Shown here: piece by piece, positions 1 to 5,855 of the stretch
How positions within the stretch are numbered: the stretch's first letter is position 1
Layout of the letters: every line of letters begins with the position of its first letter
NCBI GenBank assembly: GCA_031262265.1
Contig: JAISIB010000035.1
Span: forward strand, 1 to 6,058
Reading direction: 5' to 3'
From: Prevotellaceae bacterium
GTDB taxonomy: Bacteria; Bacteroidota; Bacteroidia; Bacteroidales; Bacteroidaceae
DNA length: 6,058 bases
Made by a program: the position numbers and the translations under genes
Notes under the pieces: generated by a model
What the model saw: only the letters and a program-made list of their open reading frames with translations
The model's database searches: none
What the model was told of the DNA's origin: nothing

Positions 1-645
1 ATCCCGATGATCGGAGTGTATAGAGGCGTGCAAATCGCAGATGATTTTACGGTCGTTTGCGACGGTGAAAAAACGTCCGGTCGCTGGGCGGTGAAATTGA
101 CGCGCCTTGCCATGCGCATAGACTTAACGATTATGGCCGATGAGGCCGTAGCTACTGCCTTTAAGGGACTGCGTATTGGAAACGTGCCCGATAAAGTGTA
201 TCTGTTGGCCGACAGAGAGACGCCTTTTGAAGTGGAGTTTCCGTCTTATCGCATGTATAAGGCCAATCAGGGCGATACGTTTCTCGGTTACATCAAAGGG
301 CATACACCGGAGTGGTGCGATCTTCAACCTACGGCCGACCAATCTTTCGCGCAGGACACTTCCGGCCATCTCGGGGGGCTTTATTATTGGCACAAGCGAC
401 TGATCCTGCCGGCTTCCGTCGCTATCGTGTCGTCGGAAGCGGAGTTGCACACATCCACCAAAGGCATCCGGTACGAAGCACTGATAGGCAAAGAGGTGCG
501 ACGTGCCTACATCGCTCCCTATTTCGACACGCGTAACCAACGAATACGCCTCCTTCTGGACATACCTGACGCTGTTCGTTCGGCAATGTACGCGGAGGCT
601 TGTTTTTCCGAGTTTGATAGCAAATTATCCTACGCGGAAAAATAA
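1..645 (+). CDS. Probable fimbrillin-like surface protein, 5'-partial
   Basis: The frame is open from the first base (ATC CCG then ATG at 7), so the true start probably lies before the window; 214 residues are visible up to the TAA at 643-645. The visible part has a pattern recalling Bacteroidales fimbrillin and anchor proteins (FimA/Mfa-like, DUF4906-like). Near the start is W-A-V-K-L-T-R-L-A-M-R-I-D, then FKGLRIGNVPDKVYLL, close to the usual 'L-R-x-A-x-R-I ... sv-l-nvp' core. Late on comes DTRNQRIRLLLDI, like the closing 'RN-x-x-Y-x-v-x-I' strand. Members are normally lipoproteins exported to the cell surface as fimbrial subunits or anchors, but the signal peptide and lipobox would be outside the window. 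About 30 residues follow the last recognisable strand. No catalytic motif was seen. The family call is by pattern only; an unrelated beta-sandwich surface protein is the main alternative. Confidence 0.5.
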   Translation: MPMIGVYRGVQIADDFTVVCDGEKTSGRWAVKLTRLAMRIDLTIMADEAVATAFKGLRIGNVPDKVYLLADRETPFEVEFPSYRMYKANQGDTFLGYIKGHTPEWCDLQPTADQSFAQDTSGHLGGLYYWHKRLILPASVAIVSSEAELHTSTKGIRYEALIGKEVRRAYIAPYFDTRNQRIRLLLDIPDAVRSAMYAEACFSEFDSKLSYAEK

Positions 646-661
646 TTATCATACTCGCTTA

Positions 662-688
662 TTTTATTTTCTAACGGTGAAAATAGAA
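662..688. other. AT-rich stem-loop between CDS and promoter
   Basis: TATTTTC (665-671) is complementary to GAAAATA (679-685). The stem extends outward to about ten pairs with one G-T pair, around a 7-base loop (TAACGGT). It begins 17 bases after the stop of the first gene and ends 4 bases before the -33 box of the next promoter. No T-tract follows on either strand, so it is at best a weak terminator. A dyad operator for the adjacent promoter is an alternative, and the AT-rich stem could also be chance. Confidence 0.3.
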
Positions 689-691
689 GCA

Positions 692-723
692 TTTGTGCTT
701 GTCAACAAAATCCGTTACCTTTG
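692..723 (+). promoter_or_regulatory. Bacteroidota-type promoter of the 754-gene operon
   Basis: TTTG at 692-695 and TACCTTTG at 716-723 are separated by 20 bases. This matches the Bacteroidota housekeeping (sigma-ABfr) consensus TTTG-N19-21-TAnnTTTG exactly. Transcription would begin around 730, giving a leader of roughly 24 bases before the ATG at 754. It probably drives the small-protein, acyltransferase and amidase genes and, by read-through of a 35-base gap with no terminator, the NagB-like/LmbE fusion. A 15-base stretch (710-724) is shared exactly with the hflX promoter. Confidence 0.88.
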
Positions 724-753
724 CGGCGTAACTAACTACAAAGAGATGACATC

Positions 754-1023
754 ATGGCAAGTAGAAGAAAACTCAAGAAGGTTGTCAATCGTGTCCTGTG
801 CGTATTGTTTACGGAATGTATGGTTCGTGGAGTCCACATGCAAACCGACCGCACACAATTGAACAAGGTGGTAGAAGAAGTTTTGAGCGTCTGGAAAGAC
901 TACCTTACGCGCATCAGCCATCCACAACCGGGCACGCCTCCCAAGGCCTACTACAAAAAATATGCGTATGACTTTGATCGGCAAATGAAAAAGCTGATTG
1001 ACGATATCGAAGCCTTGAAATGA
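754..1023 (+). CDS. Small basic helical protein, Bacteroidales-type hypothetical
   Basis: This encodes 89 residues starting MASRRKLKK. It is rich in Lys and Arg at both ends, with two likely amphipathic helices (about residues 8-27 and 34-55). A Pro/Gly-containing turn (HPQPGTPP, about 56-63) and a charged C-terminal helix (YKKYAYDFDRQMKKLIDDIEALK) follow. There is no signal peptide, convincing membrane segment or catalytic motif, so it is probably cytoplasmic. From memory, proteins with the same MASRR...LKK start and 'RISH...G...YKK' centre occur as uncharacterised proteins across Bacteroidales. The ATG at 754 is chosen because it lies about 24 bases below the predicted transcription start and opens the conserved-looking N-terminus. 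Its last four bases (ATGA) are also the start of the acyltransferase gene, which implies translational coupling and perhaps related roles. Function unknown. Confidence 0.85.
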   Translation: MASRRKLKKVVNRVLCVLFTECMVRGVHMQTDRTQLNKVVEEVLSVWKDYLTRISHPQPGTPPKAYYKKYAYDFDRQMKKLIDDIEALK

Positions 1024-1565
1024 GACAAGCCATATACGAATTTGTGTACCGCTGGCTATTGGGATGGAAGAAGGTAGTCACCATACCGGCGTACGACAAG
1101 TGTGTGATATGCGTAGCACCTCACACATCTAATTTAGACCTATTCATAGGTAAACTATTCTATGGGGCGATCGGCGAACGTGCCAGCTTCATGATGAAAA
1201 AGGACTGGTTTGTTTTTCCGCTCGGGTGGATTTTTCGGGCAATCGGGGGTATTCCAGTGGACAGAACGCGGAAAACTTCGCTCGTCGACCAAATGGTCGG
1301 TCTGTTCTCCCGTCGAAAAAACTTCCACTTAGCCATTACGCCCGAGGGGACACGCAAAGCTAATTCGGACTGGCGTAAGGGATTTTATTATATCGCCTTG
1401 AAAGCCAAAGTTCCTATTGTGATGATCGGCATAGATTATGCCAGTAAGACCATTACGGCGGGCAAAGCGATGTATCCGACGGGAGATATTCACAAAGATA
1501 TGTCCGAGATCAAAAGCTACTTTAAGCGGTTTAAGGGGAAGGTTCCCGAAAATTTTGCGACATGA
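1020..1565 (+). CDS. PlsC-type lysophospholipid acyltransferase family protein
   Basis: This 181-residue protein belongs to the family that transfers acyl chains from acyl-ACP or acyl-CoA to lysophospholipids and related acceptors at the inner face of the cytoplasmic membrane. Motif I, the catalytic H-x4-D, is H35-TSNL-D40. GGIPVDR (76-82) matches the glycerophosphate-binding motif, and PEGTR (108-112) is motif III. All key residues are present, so it should be active. It is shorter than classic PlsC (about 240 residues): only about 34 residues precede the HX4D box and no clear transmembrane helix is visible, so it probably binds the membrane peripherally. The true acceptor is uncertain; lysophosphatidic acid is the default, and other lipids such as aminolipids are possible. 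It overlaps both neighbours by ATGA (1020-1023 and 1562-1565), making it the middle gene of a translationally coupled trio. Confidence 0.9.
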   Translation: MRQAIYEFVYRWLLGWKKVVTIPAYDKCVICVAPHTSNLDLFIGKLFYGAIGERASFMMKKDWFVFPLGWIFRAIGGIPVDRTRKTSLVDQMVGLFSRRKNFHLAITPEGTRKANSDWRKGFYYIALKAKVPIVMIGIDYASKTITAGKAMYPTGDIHKDMSEIKSYFKRFKGKVPENFAT

Positions 1566-2335
1566 GAGTGACGGCTCTACAATCGACGATCGCGTGGGAA
1601 GATAAAGCGACCAATCTGGAACGACTTCGCGGCGATCTGGAGCGTTTGCACGGCGAAACCGATTTAGTCGTGCTTCCTGAAATGTTTTCCACCGGATTCA
1701 GTATGAACAACCGACTGATGGCGGAACCTACGGACGGACAAACGATGAATATGCTACGTCAGTGGGCAAGAGAATTTACGGTCGCGCTGACAGGAAGTTA
1801 TATCGCCGTAGAAAACGGCGCGTATTATAATCGCGGTTTTTTCCTGACTCCTGACGGCACCTCGTATTATCGCGACAAAAGACACTTGTTTCGCATGGGT
1901 GAAGAAGCCGATTATTTCGAGGCGGGCAACGACCGGACGATTATCTCCTATCAAGGTTGGAATATCCTTCTATTGATTTGCTACGATCTGCGTTTTCCTG
2001 TGTGGGCACGCAACCGAAATAACGAATATGACCTGTTGATTTATGTCGCAAATTGGCCGGTGGGACGAAGAAAGGTGTGGGATGTGTTGCTACAAGCCCG
2101 TGCTATTGAAAACCAATGCTATGTTTGCGGTGTCAATCGGGTAGGTGATGACGGGAACGGACTGCATTATGACGGCGGGACGGTAATTTATTCGCCGCGC
2201 GGTACGGTGCAAGCGGCCGTAGCCGATGGCATCGTCGGACAAGCTACGTCCGAGTTATCACGAGAGGCGTTGCATAACTGGCGCAACAAGTTTGCGGTGT
2301 GGCGTGACGCCGATGATTTTACGATTGTACCGTAA
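1562..2335 (+). CDS. Omega-amidase, nitrilase superfamily (YafV/Nit2 type)
   Basis: This is a complete 257-residue carbon-nitrogen hydrolase with the Glu-Lys-Cys catalytic triad. E40 lies in LPEMFSTGF, K106 in RDKRHLF, and the nucleophile C140 in LLICYDLRFPVW. The LPEMFSTGF and CYDLRFPVW signatures and the length fit the YafV/Nit2 branch rather than N-carbamoylputrescine amidases or NAD synthetase amidase domains. Members of that branch hydrolyse alpha-ketoglutaramate or alpha-ketosuccinamate to the keto acid and ammonia, clearing products of glutamine- or asparagine-linked transamination, and some act on deaminated glutathione. It should be cytoplasmic, as no signal peptide is seen. The start is the ATG inside the ATGA overlap with the acyltransferase; MRVTALQ is the expected first beta strand of the fold. 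No biochemical link with the acyltransferase is evident. Exact substrate is inferred from the family. Confidence 0.92.
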   Translation: MRVTALQSTIAWEDKATNLERLRGDLERLHGETDLVVLPEMFSTGFSMNNRLMAEPTDGQTMNMLRQWAREFTVALTGSYIAVENGAYYNRGFFLTPDGTSYYRDKRHLFRMGEEADYFEAGNDRTIISYQGWNILLLICYDLRFPVWARNRNNEYDLLIYVANWPVGRRKVWDVLLQARAIENQCYVCGVNRVGDDGNGLHYDGGTVIYSPRGTVQAAVADGIVGQATSELSREALHNWRNKFAVWRDADDFTIVP

Positions 2336-2370
2336 ATAAATGAACTTAACACAATAAAACATACAAGACA

Positions 2371-4362
2371 ATGAAGACAAATCTAACTTCACAAATTAAA
2401 TTGACGGCGATATCCCCCAAGTATTATCGTCCAGAGAACGCTTTCGAACGGTCGGCACTGACTCGTTACGAAAAGATACCTACCGAAATTTACGAAACCC
2501 TCGAACGCGGAGCTAAACATGTGGCCAATTCTTTGGCGCGAGTGATTCGCGAAAAACAGGCCGCAGGCCGCTTCTGCGTACTGGCTCTGACGGGCGGCAA
2601 CTCACCGTATTATGTCTACAAGGAACTGGTGCGTCTGCATAAAGAAGAAGGATTGAGCTTTCGCAACGTGGTGGTATTTAATTTATATGAGTACTATCCG
2701 CTGGCGACGGACGCTATAAATAGCAACTTGAACTCGCTTAAATCGGCTTTGCTCAATCATGTGGATATTGACGTACATAACATATACAGTCCGGAAGGTA
2801 CGATATCGAAAGAAACGATTGTTGAATTTTGTCGACTTTACGAGCAACGTATCGAAAGTTACGGCGGTATTGACTTTGCCCTGCTTGGTATTGGGCGCGT
2901 CGGTAATATCGCGTTCAACGAGCCGGGTTCTCGCATCAATTCGGTTACTCGCTTAGTGCTAATGGATCATGAATCGCGCAACGAAGCGGCTAAGGTTTTC
3001 GGCTCGATAGAGAACACGCCGCTGAGTTCTATCACGATGGGTATATCCACTATCTTGTCGGCGAAGAATATATGCCTCATGGCGTGGGGCGAGAACAAGG
3101 CGAGAATGATTCAAGAGTGCGTGGAAGGAAGAATCACCGATACTATTCCGGCCAGCTACCTGCAAACGCATAACAATGCACATATCGTAACGGATTTATC
3201 AGCCGCCTCGAACTTGACGCGTATTCAGCGGCCGTGGTTAGTTACTTCGTGCGAATGGAACGATAAGTTGATTCGTAGCGCAATCGTATGGTTGTGCTCA
3301 ATTGTGAAGAAGCCCATTCTGAAACTGACGAACAAAGACTACAACGAGAACGGGTTAGGCGAACTGCTGGCTTTGTACCGCTCGGCTTACAACGTCAATA
3401 TAAAAATATTTAATGATTTGCAGCATACGATCACGGGATGGCCGGGTGGCAAGCCCAATGCGGATGACACGTACAGACCCGAACGCGCCAAGCCCTATCC
3501 AAAGCGCGTGATTGTCTTCTCGCCGCATCCCGACGACGACGTGATTTCTATGGGCGGCACACTGCGCCGGTTGGTAGAGCAAGGTCACGAAGTACACGTA
3601 GCCTATCAGACGTCGGGAAACATTGCTGTCGGCGATGAAGAAGTAGTGCGTTTTCTGCATTTCATCAACGGTTTTAATCAACTATTCGACCATGCCGGCA
3701 ACTCGGTCATCAACGAAAAATATAAAGAGATACGTCAATTCTTGGGCGACAAGAAAGACAGCGATATGGATACGCCTGACGTATTGACCTTGAAAGGGTT
3801 GATTCGTCGCGGAGAAGCACGGATCGCGTCATCGTTCAATAGCATTCCGCTCGACCGCGTACATTTTCTGGATTTACCTTTCTATGAAACGGGGCGCATA
3901 CAGAAGAATCCGTTAGGCGAAGCCGATGTGGAGATTGTTCGCAAGCTGATTGCCGACGTTAAGCCCCACCAGATTTTCGTAGCCGGCGATTTGGCCGATC
4001 CGCACGGCACGCATAAAGTATGTACCGACGCTGTTTTTGCCGCGATCGACTTGGAAAAGGAAGCTGCCGCCAAATGGTTGAAAGAGTGTCGTATTTGGAT
4101 GTATCGCGGCGCATGGGCGGAATGGGAAATAGAAAATATCGAAATGGCCGTGCCCATTAGCCCCGAAGAATTGCGGGCAAAGCGCAATGCCATTCTGAAA
4201 CATCAATCGCAAATGGAAAGCGCGCCGTTCTTAGGCAACGACGAGCGATTGTTCTGGCAACGTTCGGAAGATCGCAATCGGGCTACGGCAGCACTCTACG
4301 ATGCGCTCGGATTGGCCTCTTACGAGGCGATGGAAGCATTCGTGGAGTATCTCCCCGTATAA
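2371..4362 (+). CDS. NagB-like / PIG-L (LmbE) deacetylase fusion protein
   Basis: This 663-residue protein has two domains. Residues about 35-285 align with glucosamine-6-phosphate deaminase (NagB): TGGNSP (74-79), FNLYEY (103-108), GIGRVGNIAFNEP (173-185) and MGISTILSAKNI (223-234). Against E. coli NagB, D72 is Y106, D141 is V177 and H143 is N179, with only E148 (E184) kept. The phosphate-binding R172 and K208 seem retained as R203 and K243. Deaminase activity is therefore unlikely. Residues about 378-560 are an LmbE/PIG-L metal-dependent N-deacetylase domain. H386-P-D388-D389-D390 gives the metal ligands and catalytic Asp, and H545-G-T-H548 the C-side metal site, so this half looks competent. 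The 286-377 segment and the 561-663 tail match neither core. The protein looks cytoplasmic. The gene follows the amidase by 35 bases with no terminator between, and ends 20 bases before a strong one. From memory, near-identical architectures occur in Bacteroides, usually named 'glucosamine-6-phosphate deaminase'. Confidence 0.93.
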   Translation: MKTNLTSQIKLTAISPKYYRPENAFERSALTRYEKIPTEIYETLERGAKHVANSLARVIREKQAAGRFCVLALTGGNSPYYVYKELVRLHKEEGLSFRNVVVFNLYEYYPLATDAINSNLNSLKSALLNHVDIDVHNIYSPEGTISKETIVEFCRLYEQRIESYGGIDFALLGIGRVGNIAFNEPGSRINSVTRLVLMDHESRNEAAKVFGSIENTPLSSITMGISTILSAKNICLMAWGENKARMIQECVEGRITDTIPASYLQTHNNAHIVTDLSAASNLTRIQRPWLVTSCEWNDKLIRSAIVWLCSIVKKPILKLTNKDYNENGLGELLALYRSAYNVNIKIFNDLQHTITGWPGGKPNADDTYRPERAKPYPKRVIVFSPHPDDDVISMGGTLRRLVEQGHEVHVAYQTSGNIAVGDEEVVRFLHFINGFNQLFDHAGNSVINEKYKEIRQFLGDKKDSDMDTPDVLTLKGLIRRGEARIASSFNSIPLDRVHFLDLPFYETGRIQKNPLGEADVEIVRKLIADVKPHQIFVAGDLADPHGTHKVCTDAVFAAIDLEKEAAAKWLKECRIWMYRGAWAEWEIENIEMAVPISPEELRAKRNAILKHQSQMESAPFLGNDERLFWQRSEDRNRATAALYDALGLASYEAMEAFVEYLPV

Positions 4363-4382
4363 GCGATTGATTATTGTATCTT

Positions 4383-4431
4383 AAAGCCGCAAATCAGTTC
4401 ATCCGGCCGGTGAATTGGTTTGCGGCTTTTT
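4383..4431 (+). terminator. Intrinsic terminator after the NagB-like/LmbE gene
   Basis: A left arm (4383-4401) and right arm (4411-4429) form eleven perfect pairs (AAAGCCGCAAA with TTTGCGGCTTT). Eight more pairs, three of them G-T or T-G, complete the stem around a 9-base loop TCCGGCCGG. A run of five T (4427-4431) ends the structure. It starts 20 bases after the stop codon at 4362. On the minus strand the stem is followed only by TTTAAGAT, so it would terminate transcripts from hflX less well. The loop contains the 8-base palindrome CCGGCCGG. Confidence 0.9.
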
Positions 4432-4464
4432 AGTATTAAAATATCAACACGCTTTGTGGTCTCC

Positions 4465-4556
4465 ATAACTTACGAGCTTATGACAATAAGTAACTCGCTT
4501 GTTTGAATAACTTACGAGGAAAATCAATTTTTGCGGTATCTTCTTTTAATAACTCG
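4465..4556. repeat. Short repeats on a 21-base register in the convergent gap
   Basis: ATAACTTACGAG occurs twice, at 4465-4476 and 4507-4518. A variant, ATAAGTAACTCG, sits exactly midway at 4486-4497, and a shortened ATAACTCG lies at 4549-4556. Start-to-start spacings are 21, 21 and 42 bases, about two helical turns each. The first two units can also pair as an imperfect hairpin (CTTAT 4477-4481 with ATAAG 4486-4490). The element lies between two converging genes, so it is not an obvious promoter. It could be a protein-binding array, a decayed tandem repeat or part of the hflX 3' region. The rest of 4363-4564 holds only the terminator at 4383-4431. Confidence 0.55.
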
Positions 4557-4564
4557 GCAAGGGA

Positions 4565-5809
4565 TTACTCTTCCGCAGTATCGTCGTACGTTTGATACAG
4601 GAAGTCGTTGTACGGAAAGCGTTGTACGTGTAGCTCGCGCACGCGCCGATAGACCAATTGCTTCATCTCATCAATATGGGCACGTTCGCGGGCGGAAATA
4701 AAGATACAGTTGTCGTGCAATTTTGCCATCCACGTGTGCATCAGCTCTTCGAGCGTGATGTTTTCCTTCGTTCTGGGCGTTAGATCGTCGGCCGCTTTCT
4801 CTACATGTGAGTAGGCGTCTATCTTATTAAAAATTAGAATGGACGGTTTGCCGCTGCTGCTGATGTCGGCGAGGGTTTTGTTAACCACTTCGATTTGTTC
4901 TTCGAATGCGGGATGCGAGATGTCTATGACGTGCAGAAGGAGATCTGCTTCGCGCACCTCGTCTAAGGTAGATTTGAAAGACTCAACCAGATCCGTAGGT
5001 AGTTTGCGAATGAATCCGACCGTGTCGGAAAGTAGAAAAGGCAAGTTGTCGATGATCACTTTGCGAACAGTCGTATCCAGCGTCGCGAATAGTTTATTCT
5101 CGGCAAACACCTCGCTTTTGGCAAGCAAGTTCATCAGGGTAGATTTCCCTACGTTGGTGTAGCCGACCAACGCTACGCGAATCATACGTCCGCGGCTACC
5201 ACGCTGCGTAGCCTTTTGTTTGTCAATATCTATTAAGCGGGCTTTCAGGAGCGAGATTCGGTGCAGGATAATACGCCTATCCATTTCAAGCTGCGTCTCA
5301 CCCGGTCCGCGTAAGCCCACCGAACCGCCGCGCGCACCGCCTGCGCCGCCGCCTTGTCGCTCCAAGTGAGTCCATAGCCGCTTCAATCGAGGTAGCATGT
5401 ACTGGTATTGCGCCAATTCGACCTGCGTCTTAGCGTGAGCAGTTTGCGCCCGCATGGCAAATATATCGAGAATGAGAGAAGTGCGGTCTAATATTTTGGT
5501 ATGCAAGGCGGCTTCGATATTTCGCAATTGTTTGGGCGACAGTTCGTCGTCGAAGATAACCATCCCTGTCTCATGCTCTTCAACGTAAGCTCTGATTTCT
5601 TCCAATTTTCCTTTGCCGACGTAAGTAACGGAATGCGCTTGGTCGGCTCGTTGCGTAAACGAGCGTTCGACAACGGCGCCGGCGGTTTCAGCCAGAAAGG
5701 CTAATTCATCCAGATATTCTTTGGTTTTTCGTTCGTCTTGTTCGGGCGTGATCAGAGCCACAAGCACAGCCGTTTCGGCCTGCGACTCGGAGATAATAAA
5801 TTCTTTCAT
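4565..5809 (-). CDS. hflX: GTPase HflX, ribosome-associated
   Basis: This 414-residue protein is full length (E. coli HflX is 426). HflX binds the 50S subunit near the peptidyl-transferase centre and splits stalled or stress-inactivated 70S ribosomes. The N-terminal HflX domain (about 1-150) contains YVGKGKLEEI (63-72). A glycine-rich signature (152-179) follows, with GGGAGGARGG then LRGPGETQLEMDRR. The G domain shows G1 GYTNVGKST (216-224), G2 FATLDTT (241-247), G3 DTVGF (262-266), G4 NKID (328-331) and G5 SAR (372-374). The residue after DTVG is hydrophobic (F266) rather than the Ras-type Gln, as in other HAS-GTPases. It acts in the cytoplasm. The start ATG (5807-5809) begins MKEFIIS, about 20 bases below the expected transcript start. 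No Shine-Dalgarno sequence is visible, which is normal in Bacteroidota. No neighbouring hfq or hflKC is present. Confidence 0.97.
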   Translation of the reverse strand: MKEFIISESQAETAVLVALITPEQDERKTKEYLDELAFLAETAGAVVERSFTQRADQAHSVTYVGKGKLEEIRAYVEEHETGMVIFDDELSPKQLRNIEAALHTKILDRTSLILDIFAMRAQTAHAKTQVELAQYQYMLPRLKRLWTHLERQGGGAGGARGGSVGLRGPGETQLEMDRRIILHRISLLKARLIDIDKQKATQRGSRGRMIRVALVGYTNVGKSTLMNLLAKSEVFAENKLFATLDTTVRKVIIDNLPFLLSDTVGFIRKLPTDLVESFKSTLDEVREADLLLHVIDISHPAFEEQIEVVNKTLADISSSGKPSILIFNKIDAYSHVEKAADDLTPRTKENITLEELMHTWMAKLHDNCIFISARERAHIDEMKQLVYRRVRELHVQRFPYNDFLYQTYDDTAEE

Positions 5810-5836
5810 GCTGTTGTTTGGTTACTATTCGGAGTG

Positions 5837-5844
5837 CAAAGGTA
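5837..5844 (-). promoter_or_regulatory. Predicted -7 box of the hflX promoter
   Basis: Read on the minus strand, 5844-5837 is TACCTTTG, a perfect Bacteroidota -7 box. It lies in the 46-base gap between the histidine-kinase stop and the hflX start, which would give a leader of about 20 bases. No TTTG -33 box is found 19-21 bases upstream, so the assignment rests on the -7 box and its position. The surrounding 15 bases (5836-5850) are identical in minus-strand sense to those of the promoter at 710-724. Confidence 0.7.
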
Positions 5845-5855
5845 ACGGATTGCGT

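Noticed and set aside
653..660. ACTCGCTT shared with 4493-4500 as a dispersed repeat
   Set aside because: Eight bases in common, with no similarity in the flanks, is expected by chance at this length.
503..862. 119-codon open frame bridging the first gene, the promoter and the second gene
   Set aside because: It runs through the promoter and overlaps two better-supported genes in another frame; the protein has no family features.
2320..2327. TACGATTG near the end of the amidase gene as an internal promoter for the fusion gene
   Set aside because: It has one mismatch to TAnnTTTG, and the nearest TTTG (2291-2294) is 25 bases away, outside the usual 19-21. Co-transcription with the amidase is simpler.
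3355..4212. Long antisense open frames within the NagB-like/LmbE gene
   Set aside because: They are shadows of a well-conserved coding frame, with no start signals or recognisable motifs.
4432..4564. Possible small gene or RNA gene between the terminator and hflX
   Set aside because: No convincing open frame, promoter box with spacing, or tRNA-like fold was found; only the phased short repeats stand out.
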